Origin: Bacteroidales bacterium
Lineage (GTDB): Bacteria > Bacteroidota > Bacteroidia > Bacteroidales > UBA6680
Reading direction: 5' to 3'
NCBI GenBank assembly: GCA_025210735.1
Contig: JAOARD010000076.1
Location: forward strand, 1 to 64,000
DNA length: 64,000 nucleotides
Position numbers and translations under genes: made by a program. Under the pieces are notes generated by a model that did not search any database, was not told the origin of the DNA, and worked only from the letters and a program-made list of their open reading frames with translations. Shown piece by piece: positions 44,989 to 54,728 of this stretch. The stretch's first letter is position 1. Every line of letters starts with the position of its first letter.

Positions 44989-45009
44989 ACGTAAAATATA
45001 AATAAAAAT

Positions 45010-45360
45010 TTACAAAATCTTATTCACTGTAGCATCCGGAAAAACCAATGTTGGTTTAAATCCTTTAGCCTCTTCAAAATCCATTGATGCATACGATATA
45101 ATGATAATTACATCTCCAACAGCAACTTTTCTGGCAGCAGGTCCATTAAGGCAAACATTTCCAGATCCTCTCTCTCCTTTAATAACATAAGTCTCCAACC
45201 GCTCTCCATTGTTTATATTAACAATCTGAACCTTTTCATTCTCAACAATGTTCGCGGCATCCATCAAGTCCTCATCAATAGTTATGCTACCTACATAATG
45301 AAGATTGGCTTCTGTTACAGAAACCTGATGTATTTTAGATTTAACTACTTCTATATTCAT
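45010..45360 (-). CDS. panD: Aspartate 1-decarboxylase precursor
   Basis: 116 residues. It makes beta-alanine from aspartate for pantothenate synthesis. The proenzyme cleaves itself between Gly24 and Ser25 in LHYVGSITIDEDLM to form the pyruvoyl cofactor. GERLETYVIKGERGSG and LNGPAARKVAVGDVIIIISYA are also conserved. It lies 12 bp after panC, so the two steps leading to pantothenate are co-transcribed. Confidence 0.96.
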   Translation of the reverse strand: MNIEVVKSKIHQVSVTEANLHYVGSITIDEDLMDAANIVENEKVQIVNINNGERLETYVIKGERGSGNVCLNGPAARKVAVGDVIIIISYASMDFEEAKGFKPTLVFPDATVNKIL

Positions 45361-45372
45361 GATGATGCAAAA

Positions 45373-46206
45373 TTAATAATTTAATTTAATATTATCTATC
45401 AATCTGACTTTTCCTGCATAAACAGCCACACAACAATTAACATTGTTATCGGTCCATTCATCAATACTTATCAATGTATCAGATTCAACAACATTTATAT
45501 ATTCAACAATAAACTTTCCTGTTTCGGAAATCCGCTTCCCTATCTCCTCTTTTAGTTCACTAACAGCAAACCCTTTATAATTATCTTTTGCCCAGTTTAA
45601 CGATTTATAGATAACAGAAGCCTCATCTCTATAGCTCTTTTCAAGCAACATATTCCTTGAACTCATTGCTAAACCATCATTTTCACGCACAGTAGGACAT
45701 CCAACTACATCAACATTAAGATCTCTTGACATATATCTAATAATTGATAATTGCTGAAAATCCTTTTCGCCAAAGAAAGCTTTATCAGGTTTAACAATAT
45801 CAAATAATCTGGAAACTACATCAACCACACCATCAAAGTGCCCTGGTCTAAACTCCCCCTCCATTACCTTATCCAGACCATTCAGGTCAACAAAAAAAGA
45901 TCGTTCATTGTAGTAAACATCATCAACATTCGGGATATAAACTAAATCACACCCATGTTGTTTCAGGAGTTCAAGATCACTCTCAATTGTTCGCGGATAA
46001 TTTTCCAAATCATTCGCATCGTTAAATTGAGTTGGATTAACAAAAATACTTGCCACTGTATAATCTGACTCCTTCACAGCAAAGTCAATTAGAGAGCAAT
46101 GACCATTATGCAATGCACCCATTGTAGGAACAAAGCCAACAACACAGTCATCCGCTACTCTACTAAGTTTCTCTTGCAGTTCAACCCTTGTTTTTACAAC
46201 TATCAT
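45373..46206 (-). CDS. panC: Pantothenate synthetase
   Basis: 277 residues. It joins pantoate and beta-alanine using ATP. The nucleotidyltransferase motifs are VGFVPTMGALHNGHCSLI (HxGH), SIFVNPTQFN, PGHFDGVVDVVSRLFDIVKPDKAFFGEKDFQQL and the KMSKS-like AMSSRNMLL. It is the first gene of panC-panD, with CAAATATA (minus-strand TATATTTG) 30 bp upstream. Confidence 0.96.
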   Translation of the reverse strand: MIVVKTRVELQEKLSRVADDCVVGFVPTMGALHNGHCSLIDFAVKESDYTVASIFVNPTQFNDANDLENYPRTIESDLELLKQHGCDLVYIPNVDDVYYNERSFFVDLNGLDKVMEGEFRPGHFDGVVDVVSRLFDIVKPDKAFFGEKDFQQLSIIRYMSRDLNVDVVGCPTVRENDGLAMSSRNMLLEKSYRDEASVIYKSLNWAKDNYKGFAVSELKEEIGKRISETGKFIVEYINVVESDTLISIDEWTDNNVNCCVAVYAGKVRLIDNIKLNY

Positions 46207-46235
46207 ATAAAATAAATATCTGTATCAATCAGCTG

Positions 46236-46243
46236 CAAATATA
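46236..46243 (-). promoter_or_regulatory. -7 promoter element of panC-panD
   Basis: TATATTTG on the minus strand fits TAnnTTTG, 30 bp upstream of the panC start, in the divergent gap. Confidence 0.5.
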
Positions 46244-46340
46244 GTTGTAAAAATGAAACAAAGATGTAATTCTTTATCATTCACCCTAACTAAATGCACT
46301 AAAGTGTTGCACAAGAATGCAGATCAATCAATATTTTTAC

Positions 46341-46348
46341 TACTTTTG
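46341..46348 (+). promoter_or_regulatory. -7 promoter element of the starch-synthase-like gene
   Basis: TACTTTTG fits TAnnTTTG, 25 bp before the preferred ATG at 46373. This also argues against the longer reading frame that begins at 46253. Confidence 0.5.
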
Positions 46349-46372
46349 TCTAATTATAATAATTGTATCGAA

Positions 46373-47176
46373 ATGGAAAAGAAAAGAGTTTTGTTTATCT
46401 CTCAGGAGATTACTCCATATCTACCGGAAACTAAGATGTCGAGAATGGGAAGATATCTTCCTCAGGGAATTCAGGAAAAAGGGAAAGAGATTAGAACCTT
46501 TATGCCCAGATATGGTTTGATTAATGAAAGAAGAAACCAGTTGCATGAAGTGATTAGACTTTCGGGTATGAACTTAGTGATAAACGATACTGATCATCCA
46601 TTGATTATTAAGGTTGCATCAATACAAGCAGCCAGAATGCAGGTATACTTTATTGACAACGAAGATTATTTTCACAGAAAGCATATTTTAACTGATGACG
46701 CTGGCACGTTCTTTGCAGATAACGACGAAAGAGCAATGTTTTTTGCTAAAGGTGTTATTGAGACTGTAAAGAAATTGAGATGGTCACCAGATTTAGTACA
46801 TTGTCAGGGTATGATAACTGGTCTTGTACCTCTTTTCCTTAAAAAAGAGTACCATGATGATCCGCTATTTGAGAACACAAAAGTTGTATACTCTGTAGGT
46901 AATGATGAATTTGGTGGTGAGCTAGATAAGAATCTGATGAAAAAACTTGAAATGGAAGGATTTAAATCAGATGATGTTAAAACAGTTGAAACCCCAACAT
47001 TTGAAAACTATTCGAAACTGGCAATAGATTATTCAGATGCAGTAATTGAAGGAGCAGAAGACATTAATGAAAATGTTAAAGATTATATTGAATCAACAAA
47101 AAAACCGTTTTTATCATATGTAGATGAAGAAGGTTATATTGGAGAATATAACAATTTTTACGACCAAATACTTTAA
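46373..47176 (+). CDS. Glycogen/starch synthase N-terminal-domain-like protein (truncated, probably non-catalytic)
   Basis: 267 residues from the ATG at 46373. RVLFISQEITPYLPETKMSRMGRYLPQGIQEKG aligns with the start of GT5 glycogen synthases, where VAPFAKTGGLGDVxxALP is usual, and LVHCQGMITGLVPLFLKK matches the HxHDW region. The ADP-glucose-binding KTGGL box is degenerate, and the entire second GT-B domain is missing (family length ~480 or more). It is therefore unlikely to make glycogen. It is followed after 6 bp by a DUF4270 lipoprotein and then glmS, suggesting an envelope-linked role. The function is unknown. Confidence 0.75.
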   Translation: MEKKRVLFISQEITPYLPETKMSRMGRYLPQGIQEKGKEIRTFMPRYGLINERRNQLHEVIRLSGMNLVINDTDHPLIIKVASIQAARMQVYFIDNEDYFHRKHILTDDAGTFFADNDERAMFFAKGVIETVKKLRWSPDLVHCQGMITGLVPLFLKKEYHDDPLFENTKVVYSVGNDEFGGELDKNLMKKLEMEGFKSDDVKTVETPTFENYSKLAIDYSDAVIEGAEDINENVKDYIESTKKPFLSYVDEEGYIGEYNNFYDQIL

Positions 47177-47182
47177 TTAAAG

Positions 47183-48508
47183 ATGAATCTAAAAATCCTA
47201 TTACCAACGACAATGATTATCTTATTATTGTCGCTTTTTGCGTGCAAAAAAGAACTTACTGACCTTGGATCTGATCTTGTTACTGATGGGGAGAAGATTG
47301 TGTTTACTGTAGATACACTTTCAGGATTTGAATTTAGAATGAAAACAGGAAAGAGTATTCTTTATCAACAAAACAATTTGCTTAACTCCAATCCTGCTTT
47401 ATTATTAGGACAAACATCTGACAATATCTTTGGTTCTCTAAAATCTAATTTTATAACTGAGGTAATTTATCTGTACGATGAAGCCTTTCACAGTAAAGTT
47501 GACAGAGTAGATTCTGTTGTTGTAAAAATATACAAAGATGATACTCAAATACCAAAACCTTCTTCTTCAAACAGTGATCCTGTAAAAGAGATGAGTGTAA
47601 AGTTGTATACATTAACAGATACAATTACTAAAGAAAGTTATTCTGATCCAAAATTCTATTATTCTAGAGTAAATGCAGATAAGTTAATTAATTCTTCTGT
47701 TTTTAAATCGGAATCAAAAATGAAAAGCAATGGTGATACTATAATATTTGCTAATCTTGACAAAGAAATAGGAGAAAAGATAATACTCATCGATGCTGAG
47801 ATTTTAAAAGATGCTGAAAAGTTTAGAGCAAACTTTCCTGGATTCAGAATTGCTTCAGATAATGACGACTTATCAAAAAATTTTCTTCAAAGATATTCTG
47901 ATCTTAGAACTACGATCTTTTATTACGAAGAAGGAAAAACTGAAGTAAAGGATAGAAAAAAGTTTGAGATTAGTTCTCATTTATATCGATCTGGTATGTT
48001 GCTTTATAGAGATTATTCAGCTGGATTATTTAATGATTTAGTTGACAAGGATAAATCAAGTGAAGAGGTATATCTAGGAAATTTAGCTGCTCCCTTCTTA
48101 GAAATGGATATCAGCTCTATTCAAGATTGGGCAGAAAGTAAATCAGAAAGTATTGCAATTAATAAAGCAGAGATAAGAGTAAATGTTAAAAGTAGAAATG
48201 ATATTAATGAGAAAGAATATCCAAGAAATGCATGGATAACAGGATTTAACGACGAAAACGATAAAATATTTTCTGTCCTTGGTAGCCTAGACGGAGAAGA
48301 GAGTAAACAATACTACTATACTTTTAACATTACAGATATACTTAAAAAAGTATACGACAAAAAATATAAAATTAGCAAGATAAATCTATCTGCAGATAGT
48401 ATGGAACCAAATACTTGTACAAACTTTTTTGAGCTTCGTAAAGTTTGTTTATATTCAAAGAAAGAGAACTTAGGTCCTCAACTAATTATTTCTTATACTA
48501 AAAAGTAA
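47183..48508 (+). CDS. DUF4270-family lipoprotein
   Basis: 441 residues. The lipobox SLFAC puts the lipidated Cys at 21, followed by KKELTDLGSDLV. The pattern LGSDLV, then NPALLLGQTSDNIFGSLKSNFITEV with repeated beta strands is that of DUF4270 proteins, which are widespread in Bacteroidota. They are probably surface or periplasmic beta-sandwich lipoproteins. It lies in an apparent operon with the starch-synthase-like gene and glmS. No biochemical function is known to me. Confidence 0.85.
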   Translation: MNLKILLPTTMIILLLSLFACKKELTDLGSDLVTDGEKIVFTVDTLSGFEFRMKTGKSILYQQNNLLNSNPALLLGQTSDNIFGSLKSNFITEVIYLYDEAFHSKVDRVDSVVVKIYKDDTQIPKPSSSNSDPVKEMSVKLYTLTDTITKESYSDPKFYYSRVNADKLINSSVFKSESKMKSNGDTIIFANLDKEIGEKIILIDAEILKDAEKFRANFPGFRIASDNDDLSKNFLQRYSDLRTTIFYYEEGKTEVKDRKKFEISSHLYRSGMLLYRDYSAGLFNDLVDKDKSSEEVYLGNLAAPFLEMDISSIQDWAESKSESIAINKAEIRVNVKSRNDINEKEYPRNAWITGFNDENDKIFSVLGSLDGEESKQYYYTFNITDILKKVYDKKYKISKINLSADSMEPNTCTNFFELRKVCLYSKKENLGPQLIISYTKK

Positions 48509-48518
48509 AACTTAATAT

Positions 48519-50354
48519 ATGTGTGGAATTGTAGGATATATAGGATTTAGAGAAGCATTTCCTATTCTAATAAAAGGACTAAAACGTCTTGAATACAGAG
48601 GATATGACTCTGCAGGTATTGCGTTAAATAACGGAAATGTTAAGGTATATAAATGTAAAGGAAAGGTTTCCGATCTTGAGTCGTTCATTGGTAATGACGA
48701 CATTAGTGGTCATGTTGGAATGGGACATACAAGATGGGCAACACATGGTGTACCTAATGATATTAATGCTCATCCTCACAAATCTCAGAAAGGCCACTTT
48801 ACCCTTATTCATAATGGTATAATTGAAAACTATGCAGAGCTTCGTAAAAAGCTATCAAATAGAGGTTATACATTTAAAAGCGAAACTGATTCTGAAGTTC
48901 TTGCCAATCTGATAGAATACATATATATCAAAGGGAATGTTACTCCTGAGATAGCTATAAGACTGGCTTTGACTAAAGTTGAAGGAGCTTACGGACTTGT
49001 TATCATGGCTAATAACCAGCCAGATACACTATTTGCTGCAAGAAAAGGTAGTCCTTTAGTTATTGGTGTTGGTGAAGGAGAATATTTTTTAGCATCAGAT
49101 GCAACTCCAATTGTTGAATATACAAAGAGTGTAATTTATCTTAACGATAATGATGTTGCTATAATAAAGAAAGATGAACTTGTTCTTAAGAATATAAAGA
49201 ATGATACTCTTACTCCTAAGGTACAGAAACTTGACCTTGATATTGGACAGATAGATAAAAATGGTTTTGATCACTTTATGATTAAAGAGATTTATGAACA
49301 ACCAAAAGCAATATCTGACACTTTCAGAGGAAGAGTTAGCGCTGCTCATGATGAAATAACACTTGGAGGTCTGTATGATATTCTTCCAAAACTTGAGAAT
49401 GCAAGAAGGATATTAATTATTGGTTGTGGAACATCATGGCATGCAGGAATGGTAGGTGAGTATCTTATTGAGGAACTTGCCAGAATACCAGTTGAGGTTG
49501 AGTACGCGAGTGAATTCAGATACAGAAAACCTGTTATATATAAAGACGATATTGTAATTGCAATTAGCCAAAGTGGTGAGACAGCAGATACATTAGCTGC
49601 AATTAAAATGGCTAAAGAAGCCGGTACAACCGTTCTTGGAATATGCAATGTTGTTGGATCTAGTATACCAAGAGAGACTGATGGCGGTGTATACACACAT
49701 GCCGGACCAGAAATTGGTGTTGCTTCAACAAAAGCATTTACAGCACAGGTAACTGTACTTACTATGATGGCTATTCTTCTTGGTAAAAGAAGAAACACTA
49801 TTAGTAATGATGTTTATAAAGAGCTAATTGACGGTCTTGTATCGCTACCTGAAAAAATTGAAGAGGTTCTTAAACACAACGATGTAATAAAAGAGATTAG
49901 TTCTCACATTAAGGATGCACCAAACTGTTTGTATTTAGGAAGAGGATACCTGTTCCCTGTGGCTCTTGAGGGTGCACTTAAATTAAAAGAGATCTCATAT
50001 ATTCACGCAGAAGGATATCCGGCAGCAGAAATGAAGCACGGTCCTATTGCATTAATAGATGAAAAGATGCCGGTAGTTGTTATTGCTACAAAAGATTCAT
50101 CATATGAGAAAATTGTTAGTAATATACAAGAGGTTAAGGCACGAAAAGGTGTTGTTTTAGCAATTGTAACACAAGGTGATACGGTAATAAAAAACATGGC
50201 AGACTATGTTATTGAGATACCGGAGATACCAGAACAATTGGCTGCACTGCTTACTGTAATACCACTACAGCTCTTATCCTATCATATTGCAATAATGCGA
50301 GGTTGCAATGTTGATCAACCACGAAATTTAGCAAAATCAGTAACTGTAGAATAA
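48519..50354 (+). CDS. glmS: Glutamine:fructose-6-phosphate aminotransferase
   Basis: 611 residues. It makes glucosamine-6-phosphate, the first step toward UDP-GlcNAc for peptidoglycan and lipid A. The N-terminal glutaminase domain starts MCGIVGYIG, with the nucleophile Cys2 after Met removal, and has HTRWATHGVPND. Two SIS sugar-isomerase domains follow (GCGTSWHAGMVGEYLIEE; ISQSGETADTLAA; GRGYLFPVALEGALKLKEISYIHAEGY). It ends DQPRNLAKSVTVE as usual. It lies 10 bp after the DUF4270 gene. No glmS ribozyme is seen upstream. Confidence 0.97.
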   Translation: MCGIVGYIGFREAFPILIKGLKRLEYRGYDSAGIALNNGNVKVYKCKGKVSDLESFIGNDDISGHVGMGHTRWATHGVPNDINAHPHKSQKGHFTLIHNGIIENYAELRKKLSNRGYTFKSETDSEVLANLIEYIYIKGNVTPEIAIRLALTKVEGAYGLVIMANNQPDTLFAARKGSPLVIGVGEGEYFLASDATPIVEYTKSVIYLNDNDVAIIKKDELVLKNIKNDTLTPKVQKLDLDIGQIDKNGFDHFMIKEIYEQPKAISDTFRGRVSAAHDEITLGGLYDILPKLENARRILIIGCGTSWHAGMVGEYLIEELARIPVEVEYASEFRYRKPVIYKDDIVIAISQSGETADTLAAIKMAKEAGTTVLGICNVVGSSIPRETDGGVYTHAGPEIGVASTKAFTAQVTVLTMMAILLGKRRNTISNDVYKELIDGLVSLPEKIEEVLKHNDVIKEISSHIKDAPNCLYLGRGYLFPVALEGALKLKEISYIHAEGYPAAEMKHGPIALIDEKMPVVVIATKDSSYEKIVSNIQEVKARKGVVLAIVTQGDTVIKNMADYVIEIPEIPEQLAALLTVIPLQLLSYHIAIMRGCNVDQPRNLAKSVTVE

Positions 50355-50361
50355 TTCAAAA

Positions 50362-50384
50362 AGAGCCTAACGGCTCTTTTTTTT
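50362..50384 (+). terminator. Intrinsic terminator after glmS
   Basis: AGAGCC (50362-50367), a TAAC loop and GGCTCT (50372-50377) followed by a run of T. Confidence 0.85.
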
Positions 50385-50480
50385 GTGTGTGACAATTTTA
50401 CACTATATTTATATTCGGAATATTACTTTACATACAATAATTAGTAGTGTAACGAGTTATAAACATAAAAAAGAAATAGC

Positions 50481-53168
50481 TTGAAAAGATTAATCACAAA
50501 ATATAGCCTCATAGGGATTATAATTTTAGCCTCAGGATGTTCAAATAAAAAGAACACTTTTATATCAAGAAACTATCATAATTTAACAGCAAGGTACAAC
50601 GTATACTTTAATGCTAAAGAGAGTTATAAAAAGGCAATAAAAAAGGTAGATAAGAATTATAAATATAACTACTCTGACGTGTTACCCGTATTTGACTTTG
50701 AGATAGCAGGAACACCTGATTTGGTAAGATCTGATATGGACAGAACCATCAAGAAGTGTAATCTTCTAATATCTAAGCACTCTATTACTGCAAGACCTAA
50801 AAACGAATCGAAGAGAAAAAACAGAGACGATGATCGTTTGAAACAGACAGAGTTTTGTAAATGGGTAGATGATGCTTATCTGCTAATGGGTAAGGCATAT
50901 CTGTATCGTAACGAAAACGATATGGCCATTAAAGTATTTACATTAATAAAAAACCAGTACTTCTATCTTGACACAAGATACTATGCCGACCTTTGGTTGA
51001 TAAGAACATACCTTAACACCAATAGATTAGATGATGCCTATGTTGCTATAGAGACTCTGAACAAGTCTTCAAAAGCTCCTGAGAAAGTAAAAGAACAACT
51101 ACAAAGTGCTCTTGCTGATTACTATCTGAAAAGCAAAAACTATGATACAGCAATAGAGTATCTGATAAAAGCTATAGAGACATCGCGAAAAAAGACTGAA
51201 CGAGAAAGATTAACATACATACTGGCACAATCTTATAACGAAACAAAACAGTACGATCTTGCAAGAGAAACATTTAATAAGGTTATAAAGATGAACCCCG
51301 GATATGAGATGATATTTAATGCAAAAGTAAATCTGGCAACATCTTTCGATTCTGAAATAGAAGATCTTGAAGGGACAAAAAAGGCCTTAACAAAAATGTT
51401 GTACGATGAAAAGAATATTGATTTCATAGATCAGATATATTATGGATTAGCTGAAATTGAAAGAAAAACAGGACACAAAGACAAAGCTCTTGAGTTTTAT
51501 ACAAAATCAGCTCATACAAATTCAGAGAACTATCATATTAAGAGTAATGCTTATGAAAAAATGAGTACGCTGAACTTTGACAAAAAGAACTACATACAAT
51601 CATTTACTTACATAGACAGCTCGCTGTTTCACCTACAAACAGACCATGCTGATTATGGTCTTGTATTTAAGAAGAGATCTGATTTAAAAAATTTAGCAGA
51701 AAATCTTAGTACAATTCAGGTTCAGGATAGTTTATTAAGACTTGCCAGATTACCAAAAAATGAGTTAGATAAAATTATAGAAGATCGTATAAATATTATT
51801 AAGGCTGAAGAGGAGGCTAAGAAAGAAGCCGAAGCTCTTAATCAGGGAGGAGCAAGAGCGGGTAGCATGTTTGCTAACAGAAACAGCCTTGACAACGCAA
51901 GTGGAAATACCGGAAAATGGTATTTCTATAACCCTGGAACAGTAAGCTTTGGTAGAAACGAATTTAAAATTAAATGGGGAACAAGAAAGCTTGAAGATAA
52001 CTGGAGAAGAAGGGATAAAAAGATTGTTGATCAGGATCTGTTTGAGACAGCCGAAGCAGATACAGTTGCTACAGACTCGCTAAAAACAGATATCGCTAAA
52101 AACACAGACATTAAGAGTAAAGATTACTACCTAAGTCAGATTCCGTTCACTGATACTCTACAATCTATTGCATATGGCAAAATTGCAACAGCAATGTTTA
52201 ATGCAGGTAATATATACAAGGATGATATACACGATTATAATAAGAGTTTAGAGACGTATGAACTATTTATCAGAAGGTTTAATAAAAACGAACTACGTCC
52301 AATTGTTCTATTTTATGCTTATCAACTTTGCGATTCAATAAATGATAAAACAAAGCAGAATAGCATGAGATCTAAACTTATTTCAGAGTTCCCTGACTCA
52401 AAATATTCTAAATATCTGCAAGATCCCGACTTCCTTAAAAAGATACAGCAAAAAGAGCAGGAAGTAGAGATGTTTTATCAACAAACCTACAATCAGTACA
52501 TAACTGCAAACTACAATGCAGTATTAGGGTTCTGCGACTATGCCGATGAGAACTTCAAGAATCATAAGTTATATCCAAATTTTGAGTACCTGAGGATTCT
52601 TACTATAAACAAAACAAGAAGCGAGAAACTATTAAGAGAAGATCTTAAAGCTTTCATTAAAAAATACAGATCTACAGATATAGCTAAAAACGCTTCGAAT
52701 GTACTTGCTTATCTTGAGCAAAAACAGATGCAAATATCAACAGGTAAAGATATTATTGCAGCAACAACATCAGGTACAACAGGTAAGGTTTCTGATTCTG
52801 ATCTATTCATATTCGCACCGGAGGACAAACAGATGTTCGCAGTTGTATTTGATACAACATATATTAAACCATCACAAATCAGGTTTGATATTCTGAACTT
52901 TAATGTTGATTACTTCTTGGATGAATCATACGATATTAATTATGCAGAAACTCTGCATAAGACTATTAAAATACTTACTGTTACCGGATTTAAAGACATT
53001 AAAGCTTCAAAAGATTACTATGACAAACTACAATCTGTACAAGATTCTGTATTTACTGATCCAAATAGGGTTAATTACTTTATCATTAGTACAGCAAACA
53101 AAGATGTCTTAACACAGGAAAAGAATCTGTCCGAGTATTTAAAATTCTTCACTGAAAAATATAAATAG
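50481..53168 (+). CDS. porW: T9SS-associated TPR lipoprotein PorW/SprE
   Basis: 895 residues with a TTG start at 50481; the upstream in-frame stop at 50466 leaves no ATG. The lipobox ILASGC has Cys20. RNYHNLTARYNVYFNAKES is the PorW/SprE signature. TPR repeats follow (YLLMGKAYLYRNENDMAIKVFTLI; ALADYYLKSKNYDTAIEYL; ILAQSYNETKQYDLARETF), and a second repeat region lies after residue 550. This outer-membrane lipoprotein is needed for T9SS secretion and contacts PorN. It is immediately followed (1 bp) by porX. Confidence 0.9.
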   Translation: MKRLITKYSLIGIIILASGCSNKKNTFISRNYHNLTARYNVYFNAKESYKKAIKKVDKNYKYNYSDVLPVFDFEIAGTPDLVRSDMDRTIKKCNLLISKHSITARPKNESKRKNRDDDRLKQTEFCKWVDDAYLLMGKAYLYRNENDMAIKVFTLIKNQYFYLDTRYYADLWLIRTYLNTNRLDDAYVAIETLNKSSKAPEKVKEQLQSALADYYLKSKNYDTAIEYLIKAIETSRKKTERERLTYILAQSYNETKQYDLARETFNKVIKMNPGYEMIFNAKVNLATSFDSEIEDLEGTKKALTKMLYDEKNIDFIDQIYYGLAEIERKTGHKDKALEFYTKSAHTNSENYHIKSNAYEKMSTLNFDKKNYIQSFTYIDSSLFHLQTDHADYGLVFKKRSDLKNLAENLSTIQVQDSLLRLARLPKNELDKIIEDRINIIKAEEEAKKEAEALNQGGARAGSMFANRNSLDNASGNTGKWYFYNPGTVSFGRNEFKIKWGTRKLEDNWRRRDKKIVDQDLFETAEADTVATDSLKTDIAKNTDIKSKDYYLSQIPFTDTLQSIAYGKIATAMFNAGNIYKDDIHDYNKSLETYELFIRRFNKNELRPIVLFYAYQLCDSINDKTKQNSMRSKLISEFPDSKYSKYLQDPDFLKKIQQKEQEVEMFYQQTYNQYITANYNAVLGFCDYADENFKNHKLYPNFEYLRILTINKTRSEKLLREDLKAFIKKYRSTDIAKNASNVLAYLEQKQMQISTGKDIIAATTSGTTGKVSDSDLFIFAPEDKQMFAVVFDTTYIKPSQIRFDILNFNVDYFLDESYDINYAETLHKTIKILTVTGFKDIKASKDYYDKLQSVQDSVFTDPNRVNYFIISTANKDVLTQEKNLSEYLKFFTEKYK

Positions 53169-53169
53169 C

Positions 53170-54723
53170 ATGCAAAACATACATCTCCTTTGGGTTGACG
53201 ACGAGATAGATCTGCTAAGACCACATATAATATTTCTTGAGCAGAAAGGGTATACTGTATTTACTGCCACCAATGCTGAAGATGCTATTGAGATGGTTAA
53301 AAATCAATCGTTCAATATTATTTTCCTTGACGAAAACATGCCGGGAATAAGCGGGTTAGAAGCATTAAAGGAGATTAAAAAGCTTAGTGAACATACCCCT
53401 GTTGTTATGATAACTAAAAGCGAAGAAGAGAATATTATGGATCAGGCTATAGGGTCAAAGATTGCTGATTACCTTATTAAACCTGTTAACCCAAAACAAA
53501 TTCTGTTAACAATTAAGAAGAATATTGATCATACACATCTTGTTGAAACAACAACAAGTGCAACATATCAATCAGAGTTTGGGAAACTAAGCTTTGAGAT
53601 AAATCAGGCAAATAGTCACAAAGAGTGGGAAGAGATATATAAAAAATTAGTTTACTGGGAGATAGAGTTAAGTGAATCAAATAACAATGAAATGTTAGAG
53701 ATTCTTAATCATCAGAAATCAGAAGCTAATTCTGGTTTTGCTAAGTTCATTAAAAAGAACTATCTGGATTGGTTTTCTGAAGATACTGATGATAAACCAA
53801 CTATGTCTCCAAACTTGTTCAGAAATAAAATATTCCCTCTTATTGATAAAGGCGATAAAGTATGCGTTATACTGATTGATAATCTTAGATTTGATCAGTG
53901 GAAAACTATATATCCAAAAATAAACACTCTTTTTGACATTCAGGAGGAGTTATACTATAGTATTCTGCCTACAGCAACGCAATATTCTCGTAATGCAATT
54001 TTTTCAGGACTAATGCCTCTTGAAATTCAGAAACTACATCCTGATTTATGGAAAAATGACGATGATGAAGGAGGAAAAAATCTTTTTGAAGAGGAGTTAC
54101 TGCAAAAACAGATTGAGCGATATGCCAGAAAAGACTCCTTTAAGTATGAGAAGATTATGCACTCAAAGAGTGGTAAAAAGATAGTAAGCAATATTGATCA
54201 GTATCTGAGTAACGACCTTACTGTATTAGTTTATAATTTTATAGATACACTTTCACACGCCAGAACAGAGATGGATATGATAAAAGAGCTGGCTGCAGAC
54301 GAAGCAGCATACAGATCACTCACATCTGGTTGGTTTGATCATTCTGATCTTTATGAATTATTAAAGAAACTTGCAGAGAAGAAAGTTAAAGTAATTATAA
54401 CTACTGATCATGGTACAATAAGGGTAAATAATCCTATAAAGGTTATTGGAGATAAGAATACCTCAACAAACCTGAGATATAAACTTGGCCGTAACCTGAA
54501 CTACAACAAAAAAGAGGTATTTGCCGTTGAAAAACCATTTGATGCACATCTTCCGAAGATAAACATGACCTCAACATATATATTTGCTCAAAACAGCGAT
54601 TATCTGGTTTATCCGAATAATTATAACCATTTTGCTAACTATTATAAAAATACATTTCAACACGGAGGAATATCTATGGAAGAAATGATAATTCCTTTTA
54701 TATATTTGTTGCCAAATAATTAA
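53170..54723 (+). CDS. porX: PorX: response regulator with PglZ phosphatase domain controlling T9SS
   Basis: 517 residues. The receiver domain at the N-terminus has IHLLWVDDEID and the phospho-acceptor Asp54 in IIFLDENMPG, with the conserved Lys in DYLIKPVNP. The second half is a PglZ/alkaline-phosphatase-like domain (VCVILIDNLRFDQW; ATQYSRNAIFSGLMP; YNFIDTLSHAR; VIITTDHGTI; FQHGGISMEEMIIP). PorX with the kinase PorY regulates T9SS genes via SigP in Porphyromonas, and the PglZ domain can hydrolyse oligonucleotides. Its position directly after porW links regulator and secretion component. The PorY kinase is not in the window. Confidence 0.93.
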   Translation: MQNIHLLWVDDEIDLLRPHIIFLEQKGYTVFTATNAEDAIEMVKNQSFNIIFLDENMPGISGLEALKEIKKLSEHTPVVMITKSEEENIMDQAIGSKIADYLIKPVNPKQILLTIKKNIDHTHLVETTTSATYQSEFGKLSFEINQANSHKEWEEIYKKLVYWEIELSESNNNEMLEILNHQKSEANSGFAKFIKKNYLDWFSEDTDDKPTMSPNLFRNKIFPLIDKGDKVCVILIDNLRFDQWKTIYPKINTLFDIQEELYYSILPTATQYSRNAIFSGLMPLEIQKLHPDLWKNDDDEGGKNLFEEELLQKQIERYARKDSFKYEKIMHSKSGKKIVSNIDQYLSNDLTVLVYNFIDTLSHARTEMDMIKELAADEAAYRSLTSGWFDHSDLYELLKKLAEKKVKVIITTDHGTIRVNNPIKVIGDKNTSTNLRYKLGRNLNYNKKEVFAVEKPFDAHLPKINMTSTYIFAQNSDYLVYPNNYNHFANYYKNTFQHGGISMEEMIIPFIYLLPNN

Positions 54724-54728
54724 GAATT

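Noticed and set aside
48509..48518. glmS ribozyme upstream of glmS
   Set aside because: The gap between the DUF4270 gene and glmS is only 10 bp, too short for the ribozyme.
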